From: Burkholderiales bacterium
Lineage (GTDB): Bacteria; Pseudomonadota; Gammaproteobacteria; Burkholderiales; Burkholderiaceae_C
NCBI GenBank assembly: GCA_025350505.1
Contig: JANXXS010000174.1
Span: 1 to 37,204 of the forward strand
Reading direction: 5' to 3'
Length of the DNA stretch: 37,204 bases
Part shown: in pieces, positions 9,447 through 18,601 of the stretch
Layout of the letters: each line of letters starts with the position of its first letter
How positions within the stretch are numbered: position 1 is the first letter of the stretch
Made by a program: the position numbers and the translations under genes
The notes under the pieces: model-generated
Seen by the model: only the letters and a program-made list of their open reading frames with translations
What the model was told of the DNA's origin: nothing
Database searches by the model: none

Positions 9447-9577
9447 TCCCGATGGGAGTCCGTATGTGATCTGTCAGCGGAAGACGAGCCGGGTGTAGGT
9501 GCGCGCAGCGGAAAGTCCGGTCGCGGCGAATGCTCATGTTCGCCGGGTCCGAGTGTCCGCCGACAGGGAGCACACCT

Positions 9578-10123
9578 ATGCGCAACATCGCCGTCGCCCT
9601 TTGCACGGGCCTCGAGGGCCGAGCCCGCGACAACGCCGGCTGGCGGGCCGCGTTGCTTGCAGCGATCGGCTGCCTCGCCTTGGGGGGCGGACTTCTTGTC
9701 TATCTCACCGGGCGCAACGCATCGAGGTCGATGCTGATTCCGGCAATCGGCGCCCTGGGCGGAACCCATGTCTTCGGTGTCATCGGCCAGTGGTTGCCGA
9801 GCTTCGTCCATCCCTTTGCATTCAGCCTCTTCACCGCGGCCGCGCTGCCGACTGCGGCAAGGTATCGCTATCTGGCATGCGTCGTCTGGTTCGGCGTCAA
9901 TGCCGCTTTCGAGCTGGGGCAGCACCCTAGGTTCAGCGGGCCGTTGGCGAGGGCCCTTCAGGACTCGTTCGGCTCGAACCCGTTCACGCAGGCACTGGCG
10001 AGATATTTCGTTCGCGGCACCTTCGATGTCGGCGACCTTCTTGCCGTTGCGCTGGGCGCCCTCGCGGCAGCCTGGGTGTTGCATCAGGTTCAAACCCGTC
10101 AGGAAGATTCCCATGCACGATGA
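9578..10123 (+). CDS. Small multi-pass membrane protein of unknown function
   Basis: 181 aa from the ATG at 9578, preceded by AGGGAG with 7 bp spacing. Four or five hydrophobic segments are visible (about residues 22-42, 50-70, 76-92, 95-112 and 150-168), with the polar loop GQHPRFSGPLARALQD between the last two. I recognise no family. Its stop overlaps the start of the following Ig-like-domain gene by 11 bp, so the two are translationally coupled and probably work together at the cell envelope (inference). Confidence 0.75.
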   Translation: MRNIAVALCTGLEGRARDNAGWRAALLAAIGCLALGGGLLVYLTGRNASRSMLIPAIGALGGTHVFGVIGQWLPSFVHPFAFSLFTAAALPTAARYRYLACVVWFGVNAAFELGQHPRFSGPLARALQDSFGSNPFTQALARYFVRGTFDVGDLLAVALGALAAAWVLHQVQTRQEDSHAR

Positions 10124-11131
10124 ACACCGCTCCTCGCTGATTTGGCTGCGCGGCGCGACGCTGTCGGTGCTCGCTGCGCTTGGGCTGGCGGGCATCGTCG
10201 GCAGCGGTGGCGGCAGTATCGGCCTGCCGAGCGATTGCCCGCCTGGGTACGACTGCAACCCACCGGTGCCGCCGGACCCCGTCATTCAGCCAGCCTACGT
10301 CACGGCGCAGGTTGGAACGCCAGTGGTCTTTTCGGCGGCGACCGTCAACGTCGCCGGATCTCGGATCACCTATCAATGGTTTCGCTCATCCGATGGCGGC
10401 GCCCACTTCGTCGAAATTCCGGGCGCCACCACCGCCATCCTCGCACTCGCCAGCGTGAACCTCGCCGACGACGGCACGATCTTCCAGGTCACCGCGGTGG
10501 CGAACGGTCTCTATGGCAGTGCCGTGAGTCACCTGGCCGTCTCCGCGAGCCCGGGTCTGGTCTTCGCGGACGGCGAGTTTCAGACCCCCGACTGGCTCGC
10601 CACCGCGCTCACCAACGGCGACACGCCGGCGCCGGCGCATACCGAGGAACAGGAGGCGACGGGCGGCCACCCCGGGGCCTACCGGAAGATGGTCTTTCAA
10701 CTGGCGCCGCAGGCCAGCACGGGAACGGTGGTCTACACCTCGCTCCTGGCTGCCTACGACCCGCAGGCGCAGGGGCGATCCTTGTCATCGACTATTCCGA
10801 AGACGGCCTGTCGCTGCAGGCAAGCTCCTTGAAAACGACCCGGTCGGCCCTGCTCCTTGAGCAGGGCGGCCGCCGGTACGCCGCGAATCTTCGGGATTCC
10901 TACACGCGCATTGCGAGCTTTTGGGCCGTGTCGCAGGAGAGCGTCAGCCTGCGCACGAACGACTTCAGCCAGGTCGACGGCCCCGCATGCCAGACCGGCG
11001 AATCGTGTCCCGACTTTTCCTCTTCCGCGGCGCCGATGCGGTTCGGCTACTGGCGCCTATCGAGCGGCCCGCAAGGCGATTCGATCGCCCATGGAATCGA
11101 CAACTGGAAGGTCACGGTGTGGAAGAGGTAG
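10113..11131 (+). pseudogene. Exported Ig-like-domain protein, frameshifted at about 10772
   Basis: Starts at ATG 10113 with AGGAAG 6 bp upstream, overlapping the previous gene. The N-terminus has a hydrophobic export segment (about residues 10-29) followed by GSGGGSIGLPSDCPPG, then a proline-rich linker and an Ig-like domain with the ITYQWFRSSDGG and SVNLADDGTIFQVTA strands. At the GGGG run 10772-10775 the frame breaks: the original frame ends at a stop near 10832, while the next frame carries on convincingly (ILVIDYSEDGLSLQ to DNWKVTVWKR) to 11131. One extra G would restore a protein of about 339 aa. This is either a real mutation or a homopolymer sequencing error. Function unknown; probably periplasmic or surface-exposed. 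Confidence 0.75.
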
Positions 11132-11280
11132 CGTCGATGCGGCCAGGAAGCGGCAGCAGGTGCGAATGCGGCGAAGAGCAGGCGAAAGCTCGTGGCGATG
11201 CGCGAAGTGACCACGGCATCGTGTCGACGACGTCGACCGGATATGAGCATTGCCTGTGAAGACGACGCGAGCCCTTCGCC

Positions 11281-12576
11281 TCAGGGAATCGGGTAAGGCT
11301 GCTCGTCGGGCGTGTTCAGCGCGATGTCGCGATAGTGGAGGCGCCAGGCGTGCTCCGGATAGCTGGCGCGGTCGCGCGGTGCCAGGTAGTCGACGATGTC
11401 GAAATGATTGACGTTGTGGCCGAGCACCTGGTTGTCGAGCTGCGCCGTGCCGGCGATGTGCGACATGATCGAGCGGCACAGCAGCGAATAGGCCCACGGC
11501 GCGGCGCCGATGCCGTCGAGGCCCACGCTCGGAAAATACAGGTTGGCGGCGTCGAGGCTGCGGAAGATGCAGCCGCATCGTGCGGCCAGCGCCGTGAGGC
11601 TTCGGATCGAGGCGATCCCGGGCGACTCGAAGTACGACAGGTCGACGCTGTAGCCGGTGCCCCACAGCAGCAGATCCGCCTCGACGCGATGCCCGTTTGA
11701 CAGGGTCACCGTGCGGCCTTCGATGCCCTCGACACTCCCGCGATGGCGCTCGATGCGCGCGAGGTGCTCCAGCATGCCGGGGCGGCCGGGGATGAGCTGG
11801 TCGTGCCGCACGTCGAAGTCGTGCGCGGGCACGATCTCGGCGAGGCCGAACTTCTCGTAGCGCGAGCGCATGTCGGCGTTGATTGCCGCGCTTTGCTCCT
11901 CGGCCGTCATACCGCTGGCCTGCATGCGCGCGAAGCCGCGCACACTGCCGGCGATGTGCTTGGGCTTGCGCGTGGGCGTGAACCAGTGAAGGCCCCGGTA
12001 GACCCAGACGATGCGGCGCGCCTCATGTTGCAGGCACAGCTCGAGCAGGTCGAAGGCCGAAGCGCCGCCGCCGACCACGACGACGTCTCGACCGCTCAGC
12101 GCCGCCGGGTCGACCAGCGCGCTCGAGTGAATCTCGCGAACGCTGCTGTTCGAGCGCGCGACAGGCGGAACCACCGGCGTGTTGTGGGCGCCGGTCGCGG
12201 CGACGAGATGGCACGCACGCACGGTGCCTTGCGGCGTCTCCATTTCCCAGCCCGCACCGGTGGCACGCGCCCGGCGCACGGGCGCGTTCAGCCGGATGCC
12301 TTCGGCCAGGCCGAAGTGCTGCACCCAAGACTCGATGTTGGCCAGGATGTGCGGCTGCGTCGCACCCCGCAGCGGCAGGTCGCCCAGCGTCCAGTCGGCC
12401 GGGCTGATCTGGATGTCTTGCCAGGCCGGAAGGTCGCGCCACAGGCCGCCGACGCGGCCTTGCTTCTCGAGCACGATCGCCTCGAGACCGGCGCGGCGCG
12501 CGTAGGCAAGGGCCACGACCCCGGCCAGGCCACCGCCGACGATGGCCACGTCGAAGAGCTTGTCGTTGTCGTCCAT
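11281..12576 (-). CDS. FAD-dependent, NAD(P)H-using monooxygenase-like oxidoreductase
   Basis: 431 aa flavoprotein with two nucleotide-binding folds: FAD motif VGGGLAG (13-19) followed by the acidic strand end VLEK, and NAD(P) motif VVVGGGASA (166-174). ATGAHNTP (127-134) resembles the ATG motif of class B flavin monooxygenases. These enzymes hydroxylate or insert oxygen at ketones, amines or sulfides; the substrate is not readable. The ATG at 12576 has GAGGT 7 bp upstream and lies 21 bp after the enoyl-CoA hydratase stop, so the two form an operon with the hydratase first. A gap of about 150 bp with no recognisable content separates its stop from the Ig-like-domain gene. Confidence 0.9.
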   Translation of the reverse strand: MDDNDKLFDVAIVGGGLAGVVALAYARRAGLEAIVLEKQGRVGGLWRDLPAWQDIQISPADWTLGDLPLRGATQPHILANIESWVQHFGLAEGIRLNAPVRRARATGAGWEMETPQGTVRACHLVAATGAHNTPVVPPVARSNSSVREIHSSALVDPAALSGRDVVVVGGGASAFDLLELCLQHEARRIVWVYRGLHWFTPTRKPKHIAGSVRGFARMQASGMTAEEQSAAINADMRSRYEKFGLAEIVPAHDFDVRHDQLIPGRPGMLEHLARIERHRGSVEGIEGRTVTLSNGHRVEADLLLWGTGYSVDLSYFESPGIASIRSLTALAARCGCIFRSLDAANLYFPSVGLDGIGAAPWAYSLLCRSIMSHIAGTAQLDNQVLGHNVNHFDIVDYLAPRDRASYPEHAWRLHYRDIALNTPDEQPYPIP

Positions 12577-12597
12577 ATGCGTGACCTCGTCATCGCC

Positions 12598-13485
12598 TCA
12601 CTCGAACGCCGGCTCCTCCCACCAGGGAAAGAACGACGGCATGTCCGACGACACCCGATCCGGGAAGACGGCCGGCCGCTTTTCGAGGAACGCGCCGACG
12701 CCTTCGCGCACATCGGCAGACTGCCCGCGCGACTGGATCGAGCGGCTGTCGATGCGATGCGCGTACATCGGGTGCGGCGTTGCCGACAGGCGCCACATCA
12801 TCTGCCGCGTGAGCGCGACCGAGACCGGCGCCGTGTTGTCGGCGATCTCGCGGGCGAGCGTCTGCGCCGCGGGCATCAACTCGTCGGGCGCATGCACCGA
12901 GCGCACGAGGCCGCGCGCCAGCGCCTCGCCGGCGTCGAAGACGCGGCCGGTCAGGCACCACTCGAGCGCGGTCTGCATGCCGACGAGTCGCGGCAGGTAC
13001 CACGACGAGGCGGCCTCCGGCGTGATGCCGCGGCGCGCGAACACGAAGCCGAAGCGCGCCGCATTCGACGCCATGCGGATGTCCATCGGCAGCTGCATCG
13101 TCACGCCGATGCCGACTGCCGCGCCGTTGATCGCGCCGATGATCGGCTTCAGGCTCTCGTACATGCGCAGGGTCGTGGTGCCGCCGCCGTCGCGGTAGAC
13201 GTCGCCCACGCGAATCGCCTCGCGCATCGGATCGCCCGCGTGGGCGGCGCGGTCGAAGGTGTTGCCTCCCGAGGAGAGGTCGGCGCCGGCGCAGAACGCC
13301 CGGCCGGCGCCGGTGACGACGACGACACGCACGTTGTCGTCGGCATCGGTTTCGTCGAACAGGGCTTCGAGCTCGAGCCGCATCTGCGCGTTGTAGGCGT
13401 TGAGCTTGTCGGGGCGGTCGAGGGTGATGGTGGCGATGCCGCGGTCGACGGTGTAGCGGGTGGTTTCCAGCGGGGGCAAGGGCAT
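12598..13485 (-). CDS. Enoyl-CoA hydratase/isomerase (crotonase) family protein
   Basis: 295 aa crotonase fold. The first oxyanion-hole segment is GAGRAFCAGADLSSG and the second is AINGAAVGIG. The RRGITPEAASSWYLPR stretch matches the region with one catalytic Glu; the first family Glu position reads as Met/Gln (GVTMQLPMD), so classical hydration is not assured and an isomerase or hydrolase role is possible. The start at 13485 has GGAG 7 bp upstream. The C-terminus SFFPWWEEPAFE is typical of long crotonases acting on bulky CoA esters. First gene of a two-gene unit with the flavin monooxygenase. Confidence 0.88.
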   Translation of the reverse strand: MPLPPLETTRYTVDRGIATITLDRPDKLNAYNAQMRLELEALFDETDADDNVRVVVVTGAGRAFCAGADLSSGGNTFDRAAHAGDPMREAIRVGDVYRDGGGTTTLRMYESLKPIIGAINGAAVGIGVTMQLPMDIRMASNAARFGFVFARRGITPEAASSWYLPRLVGMQTALEWCLTGRVFDAGEALARGLVRSVHAPDELMPAAQTLAREIADNTAPVSVALTRQMMWRLSATPHPMYAHRIDSRSIQSRGQSADVREGVGAFLEKRPAVFPDRVSSDMPSFFPWWEEPAFE

Positions 13486-14102
13486 CGGGGGTCTCCGGAG
13501 TGGATGAGCAGGGGCTCGTCAGCGCAGTGTTCGCCGGCAAGGGCCCGATGACGGCCCCCAGCCGATCCGACTGTAGGTGTCACCATCGAGGTCGCCGCCG
13601 GCGGGGTCGAGCGCATGGACTCGGTACGGCAGGCCAGCCTACACGAGCACGCACGGCACCCGGACGTCTTGCGTCTCGACGCGCCCAGTGGTTCTTCACT
13701 TCTGGCCGTCGGCCACCTGGTCGAAGGGCGTGTCCTGGCTGATGAAGACCAGGCAATCGTGTGCGGCGCGGCACTTCGTGACGTGCGCTTCGCCGCCCTT
13801 CTGATACCGGTACGAACCGGAGGGCAGTTGGACGTCCGCGGCGCGCGGCACGCCATTCGCGGCAACGCCACTGATCACAACGCCCCAGTAGGCGCCCGGG
13901 TGGTTGTGCACGCTACGATGGCTGCGACTGCGGGCGTTTCTGGACTTCGCCGCGCCGCGGCTGCAAGAACGCCTGCAAGCCATTGCGCAGGTGCTTGAGT
14001 CGGCTGCCGGCCGACAGCCGGCCCTTGCCGAACCGCCCCCTTTCCCCGAGCATTCCGCCTTCGCACGGTTCGACCCAACAAGAAAGATACGGGAGAATTT
14101 CC
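13486..14102. other. Gene-poor 617-bp stretch with gene remnants
   Basis: Between the enoyl-CoA hydratase and the first large paralogue I see one clear remnant, the cupin C-terminal half (13696-13911, minus). Immediately right of it, a plus-strand stretch (about 13913-13980) encodes RLRAFLDFAAPRLQERL, which resembles the extreme C-terminus of LysR-type regulators but has no in-frame stop. 13499-13695 shows nothing recognisable. GGGAGA at about 14092-14097 is the ribosome site for the gene at 14103. Confidence 0.5.
13696..13911 (-). pseudogene. Cupin (DUF4437-like) protein, C-terminal fragment
   Basis: About 72 residues in one frame, from VHNHPGAYWGVVISG through LPSGSYRYQKGGEAHVTKC to a normal stop. 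The metal-site histidines, the Gly-rich beta turns and the KGGEAHVTKC strand are characteristic of small secreted cupins of this kind. The expected N-terminal half (signal peptide and first strands) is missing: right of 13911 the frame turns into unrelated Arg/Ser-rich sequence. No start codon with a ribosome site fits (a GTG at 13911 has none). I infer a decayed gene truncated at a recombination or deletion junction. Confidence 0.6.
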
Positions 14103-16778
14103 ATGCCCCGCCTGCTCTCATCACTGGGCCTCACGCCGCCCCCGTCCTGGCCCGGTGGCATCCCCCCGGCCCCGCCGACCACCCAGGGCGCCGAGCAGGC
14201 AAGCACCGGTCACAAGGCCCAGCACGCCGAGCTCGTCTCCGCCGTCAAGGCCGCCGCCGTGCAGGCCGCCCAGCTGAAGGACAACGCCGCCCGCGCCGCC
14301 GCGGCCGCCGCCTTGCGCGAGGCCGATGCCACCGCCAAGAAGGTGAGCACGATGACCGGCAACCCAGCCCTCAAGTCCGAGCTGCTGCAGGCCGCGATCG
14401 ACAAGGTCAAGGCGGTGCGCGCCCACATCAAGAAGCAGCGCGAAGAGGCCGCGGCCCTGGCCGCGAAAGAGGCCACCGACGAGGTGCCGCCCGCGCCGAC
14501 CGGCAAGGAACCGTCCGCCCCCACCGGCACGAAGGAAACCGCGCCGACCAAGACGACCGAGCCCGAGGTGCCCAAGGCGCCGCCCGAGCCCAAGTGGAAG
14601 GTCGACACCAAGGTCATCAACGCGGCGATCCGCGGCGACGGCAAGTACGGCGGCCAGACCGACATCACGCGCAGCGCCGAGAAAGACGACGGCAAGGGCA
14701 ACAAGGTCAAGGTCACCGGTGCCTTCGGCGGCAAGGTCTGGTACGAGAAGATGCAGGTACCCTACGTCGAGCCCAAGGAGTTCGAGGTCACCTTCCACCT
14801 CGACAGCAGCCTGGGCGGTGGCGTCAACCGCGAAGGCAAGCACGAGGCCAGCGAGACCACGGTCAGCGCCAGCGTCGAGGTGAAGACCGAGCTCAGGTTC
14901 ACGCACACGCGCCGCCTGCCCGAGAAAGAGGCCAAGGCCTACACCGACGCCATCGACGCCGGCCAGGGCGGCAAGGGCAAGTGGAAGGAGATCCAGGCCG
15001 CCGGCCTCATCGTCAAGGGCTCGTACGGCGAAGCGAAGGCCTTGCTCAATCAGGTGGGCAAGGTGATCGAAGGCAAGGGCCTCGACATCGACGACCTGGG
15101 CGACGGCGATACCAAGGACGTGACCGCCACGGCCAAGGCCTCGGGCAAGGTCGGCGGCACGGTCGGCAATGCCGTCGCCAGCGTCACGCTCGAGGCCGGC
15201 TTCTCGAAGAACGGCGCCGTCTCGCGCACCGTCAAGCGCGTCGGCACCACGTTCGAGATCACGCTCTCGGCCATGCAGTCGACGGGCAAGGACGGGGCCA
15301 TCGGCGCCAAGGCCGAGGGCATCGGCGCCAAGCACAAGCGAACCAAGGAGGAGTCGTCGAGCGAAGAGGTCACCTTCTTCATCGACATCAAGGACCCCGC
15401 GCACAACGAGAAGGTCACGGCGATCTTTGCCGCAGACAACGTGGGTGGGCTGCTCGACCTGCGCAACCGCTTCAAGAGCATCGCCTCGATCGGGCGCAAG
15501 TCCAAGAACGCGATCGAGGGCGCCGAGACCAGCGTCAGTGCCCTCGGCGTGTCGCTGCGCACGAACGACATCAGCTCCAAGGGCGAGTCGGAAATCATCG
15601 GCCCCGACGGCAAGAAGATCCAGGTCAAGACCGGCTCGGGCACGCAGGGCATGGACCTCAGCGGCAAGGGCGAGCGGCTGGTGCACACGCGCACCAGCGA
15701 GATCGTGGCCGGCGCCGACGCCGACAACAAGGGCTTCGGCCGCTCGCAGGGCAAAGAGACCGAGACCGACCTCATCGCCAGCGCCAAGGGCCTGTACGAC
15801 GCCGTCGCCAAGCGCGACATGGCCACGCTCAAGGCGATCAAGCGCGGCGACAAGAAGCTGCTGAAGGAAGCGACGCAGGCCGAGGGCGTGGTGCTCTCCG
15901 ACGCCAGCTTCGAGAAGATCATCAAGGCGTCGGCGAACGACAGCGCCTGGAAGAAGGAGCTGATGAAAAAGGGCTGGGACGCCGACGCCGAAACGGTCAA
16001 GGACTGGATGCTGCTCAGGCCCAAGATCGCCAAGGCCGGCGACAGCCGCGCCGAGGTGGCCGAGCTGCTCGCACAGTTCGAGTCCAAGCCCGGGCGCGGC
16101 CGTCATGCGACCGTGAAGACCGCGGTCAGCGGCACCGGCAGCGGCTTCGAGTTTCCGAAGTCGCTGATTTCCAAGCAGGCGATCTACGACCGGCTCGTCA
16201 GCTCGGACCCGGTCGCGCCCGCGCTCGGCGCCGGCGAGAAGGCGGCCTGCCTGGCCAAGCTCAAGCAGGCGCAGCAGCAGCTCGACGGCCTGCGCAAGGA
16301 CATCTTCGACTGCAAGGAGAAGTTCAAGAACGAGGGCGACAAGCACGAGATGCTCGACGCCATCGACGATCGCCGCAACGAAGTGCGTGCGGCCACCGAG
16401 AAGCTCAGCGGCAAGGACGGCAAGAGCGAAGAGCAGGAACAGGGCCGCATCGCCAACCAGGCGCGCGAGCTGAAGGAAAAGATCGCCGACGCCGCCAAGA
16501 CCGAGAAGGCGACCTTCGCGCTCTGGGAAGAAGACGTGAAGGGCGGCTTCTTCAGCGGCGTCGACATCGTCAAGCTCGACTCGCACATGAAGCTGTTGCG
16601 CGGCCTCTATCCGAAGTGGGACGCCGACGTCGAGAAGCTGCGCAAGCTGCTTGCCCTCGCCGGCCCCGGCTACGACCCGGCCACCGCCGACCAGCTCAAG
16701 CCGAACCGCGTGCGCTATCGCGAGCTGCGCGCCAAGACGCCGGACAAGTCGGGGAGCATGCAGACCGACGGGGTTTGA
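14103..16778 (+). CDS. Large paralogue A: coiled-coil / beta-rich / helical protein of unknown function
   Basis: 891 aa from ATG 14103 (GGGAGA 6 bp upstream). Parts in order: a short amphipathic, Pro-rich N-terminus (MPRLLSSLGLTPPPSWPGG); an Ala/Lys/Glu helical or coiled-coil part (38-125); a Pro/Thr/Lys linker (126-165); a beta-rich region (about 166-560) containing EFEVTFHLDS, an embedded helical segment (272-320), and FFIDIKDPAHNEK; then a helical C-terminal half with EFPKSL (683-688), KLDSHMKLLRGLYPKWD (824-840) and LKPNRVRYREL (865-875). There is no signal peptide or membrane helix. The gene at 19055-22177 is a diverged paralogue along residues 220-880. No enzymatic motif is seen. It is followed on the same strand by the M48-like lipoprotein. 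It could be a secreted effector, a structural or surface protein, or a toxin-like protein; I cannot decide. Confidence 0.85.
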   Translation: MPRLLSSLGLTPPPSWPGGIPPAPPTTQGAEQASTGHKAQHAELVSAVKAAAVQAAQLKDNAARAAAAAALREADATAKKVSTMTGNPALKSELLQAAIDKVKAVRAHIKKQREEAAALAAKEATDEVPPAPTGKEPSAPTGTKETAPTKTTEPEVPKAPPEPKWKVDTKVINAAIRGDGKYGGQTDITRSAEKDDGKGNKVKVTGAFGGKVWYEKMQVPYVEPKEFEVTFHLDSSLGGGVNREGKHEASETTVSASVEVKTELRFTHTRRLPEKEAKAYTDAIDAGQGGKGKWKEIQAAGLIVKGSYGEAKALLNQVGKVIEGKGLDIDDLGDGDTKDVTATAKASGKVGGTVGNAVASVTLEAGFSKNGAVSRTVKRVGTTFEITLSAMQSTGKDGAIGAKAEGIGAKHKRTKEESSSEEVTFFIDIKDPAHNEKVTAIFAADNVGGLLDLRNRFKSIASIGRKSKNAIEGAETSVSALGVSLRTNDISSKGESEIIGPDGKKIQVKTGSGTQGMDLSGKGERLVHTRTSEIVAGADADNKGFGRSQGKETETDLIASAKGLYDAVAKRDMATLKAIKRGDKKLLKEATQAEGVVLSDASFEKIIKASANDSAWKKELMKKGWDADAETVKDWMLLRPKIAKAGDSRAEVAELLAQFESKPGRGRHATVKTAVSGTGSGFEFPKSLISKQAIYDRLVSSDPVAPALGAGEKAACLAKLKQAQQQLDGLRKDIFDCKEKFKNEGDKHEMLDAIDDRRNEVRAATEKLSGKDGKSEEQEQGRIANQARELKEKIADAAKTEKATFALWEEDVKGGFFSGVDIVKLDSHMKLLRGLYPKWDADVEKLRKLLALAGPGYDPATADQLKPNRVRYRELRAKTPDKSGSMQTDGV

Positions 16779-16868
16779 GGCGAGGGCACGAGCCCTTCGT
16801 CCCCCGACTTGACGATGGCCTGCCGCGCCGCCGTCGCTACGATTCAGGCTTTGCCGGGCGAAGTGACG

Positions 16869-18005
16869 ATGGCCCTCCCGCACACGCCGCGCTTGCACAT
16901 CCGCAAGCTCATGCTCGCCCTCGCGGCGGGCGCCGCGCTGCTCGCCAGCGCCTGCATCTCGGTCGAGGGGCAGTCCTCGGGCGAGATGAAGCAGAGCATG
17001 GTGCGCTCCTTCCTGTTCCAGAGCGCCGACGTGTTCTACCCCGGCGGCGTGCTCGGCGAGCCGGGCACGCTGCCGACGCTCGGGCGCGCGCAGATCGGCG
17101 AGATCCAGACCTCGTTCGAGTCCATTTCGCAAACCCTGCAGGCCGAGCACAAGACGAGCAAGGCCGCACTCGAGCAACTGTTCCGGCGGTCGCTGCCGAA
17201 CGAGATCAAGACCCGGGTGGCGATCGTCAACACCGGCACACCGATCGCGCGCATCGGCGCGCAGGGCAACATCGACGTCGACGCCAAGGTGGCGCAGGCG
17301 CTGTTTCGCACCGCGCTGGTGGCGGGCCTGCGCAAAGGCAGCTTCATGAGCGTCACGCGCGGGCGCAGCGACAGCACGCCGAAGACCGAGACCGAGTCGA
17401 TCGCCGAGTTCCTGAAGTTCAAGCACGACGTCGAGTCGGCCCAGGGCAAGTCGATGGTCGGCGACATGGTCAGCGCCTTGCGCGACGACGAGAACGGCAG
17501 CTGGTTCAAGATGGTCGACCTGGCCGAGGTCTCGCGCAACGTCGAGCTGCATTACTTCGGGCCGATCCGCTTCATGCTCGCGCATGAGATGGGGCACGTC
17601 GCGCTCGGCCACTACGATCGCCTGCGCACCACCGCCGACAACGACTGCGCGGCGTTGAAGGCCATGGAGACCGAGGCCGACGCCTACGCCACCATGCTGC
17701 TCTCGTTGCAGCTGGCGCGCGGTGGCGCGATGAGCTTCGGCGGCTTCGGCGGTGACATGTTCGGCTTCGACGCGCTCACCGGCTACGAAGACTTCTTCAA
17801 GCTCACGTACGAGATGGCGGGCTTCGAGCGCGCCGGCGTCGCGGCCGACTGCAGCCACCCGCCGGCGGCCGAGCGGCTGGCGTCCGCTCGCAAGATCCAT
17901 GAAGGCGTTCAGCAGGGTGTCAACGAGGCCATGAACGCCGCCGTGGACCGCGCCTACCGAGAGGCGGCAGCGTCCGCAGCGGCGTCCGCGTCGCGGCCGC
18001 GATGA
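16869..18005 (+). CDS. Lipid-anchored M48-like zinc metallopeptidase
   Basis: 378 aa from ATG 16869. It begins with a textbook lipoprotein signal (Arg/Lys n-region, hydrophobic core, lipobox LASAC with Cys29). The peptidase signature is HEMGHVALGH (239-248: HExxH plus a nearby His), ETEADAYA (267-274) as third-ligand segment, and CSHPPAAERLA (328-338), which matches the HPP/R motif late in M48 proteins. The region between the lipobox and the active site (about 200 residues) is not recognised. Expected location is the periplasmic face of the inner or outer membrane. It follows paralogue A by 90 bp and overlaps the next frame, so it is part of an operon. An earlier TTG at 16809 would bury the signal peptide and was rejected. 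Confidence 0.85.
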   Translation: MALPHTPRLHIRKLMLALAAGAALLASACISVEGQSSGEMKQSMVRSFLFQSADVFYPGGVLGEPGTLPTLGRAQIGEIQTSFESISQTLQAEHKTSKAALEQLFRRSLPNEIKTRVAIVNTGTPIARIGAQGNIDVDAKVAQALFRTALVAGLRKGSFMSVTRGRSDSTPKTETESIAEFLKFKHDVESAQGKSMVGDMVSALRDDENGSWFKMVDLAEVSRNVELHYFGPIRFMLAHEMGHVALGHYDRLRTTADNDCAALKAMETEADAYATMLLSLQLARGGAMSFGGFGGDMFGFDALTGYEDFFKLTYEMAGFERAGVAADCSHPPAAERLASARKIHEGVQQGVNEAMNAAVDRAYREAAASAAASASRPR

Positions 18006-18016
18006 AGGGAGACGAC

Positions 18017-18601
18017 ATGCAGACCAACCTCTTTGCCCGCCACGCTTCCGTGGCCGTGCTGGCCGCGATGCTCGGCGCATGCGCTTCGGCGCCGCCGGCC
18101 GGGCCGAGCCCGGTCAGCTTCAGCGTGCCGTATTCCACGCCGTCGTTCGGCGCCGGCCCGCAGCCGGTCTCGGGCGATCTGCAACTGCATGCCGGCCGCG
18201 AACAAGAGGCGGTGGGCTGGGCGATCGTCGATGCGCTGCAGCGCATGCAGCTGAGCCTGATCGAGCCGCAGCTGCGCGCCGCCGACACGCTGCCGGCCGG
18301 CAAGCCGTGGAAGACCGACGTCGCCTCGCTCGACGCCGATGCGGTGCTCGAGCACAACCGGCGCTTTCCGGCCATCCCGCTGCCGGCCGACCGCATCTAC
18401 GGCATCCAGTACAGCGGCGAATACGCGGTGCTCGAGCACGAGCTGCGCTTTCGTCTCGAGTCGACGCTGTACCAGCGCGGCGCCGGCTCGGCCTTCCGCG
18501 CCTACGACGGGCGCGAGTACTCGGGCGTGTTCTTCTTCGAGCGGGCCCGCGACCGGATCGCGCAATCGCTCAAGCAGGCCGGCCGGCCGCCCGAGCCGTG
18601 A
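18017..18601 (+). CDS. Small lipoprotein of unknown function
   Basis: 194 aa from ATG 18017; GGGAG 5 bp upstream decides this over the ATG at 18002. N-terminal lipoprotein signal with lipobox MLGAC (Cys22) and then SAPPAGPSP. The mature part has alternating strands and helices (YGIQYSGEYAVLEHELRFRLES) and ends in a helix. I recognise no family. It starts 11 bp after the peptidase stop, and its own stop overlaps the next gene's GTG (GTGA), so translation of the three genes is coupled. Probably a partner of the peptidase or of the large paralogues (inference). Confidence 0.8.
   Translation: MQTNLFARHASVAVLAAMLGACASAPPAGPSPVSFSVPYSTPSFGAGPQPVSGDLQLHAGREQEAVGWAIVDALQRMQLSLIEPQLRAADTLPAGKPWKTDVASLDADAVLEHNRRFPAIPLPADRIYGIQYSGEYAVLEHELRFRLESTLYQRGAGSAFRAYDGREYSGVFFFERARDRIAQSLKQAGRPPEP

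Noticed and set aside
9524-9545. CGGCGAA / TTCGCCG hairpin with 8-nt loop between the dehydratase and the membrane protein.
   Set aside because: No T-tract and located in the probable leader of the next gene; not enough for a terminator or riboswitch call.
14121-18080. Very long open minus-strand frame opposite paralogue A and the peptidase gene.
   Set aside because: Ala/Gly/Leu/Arg-biased composition of a GC-rich antisense shadow; the plus-strand genes have start sites, signal peptides and motifs.
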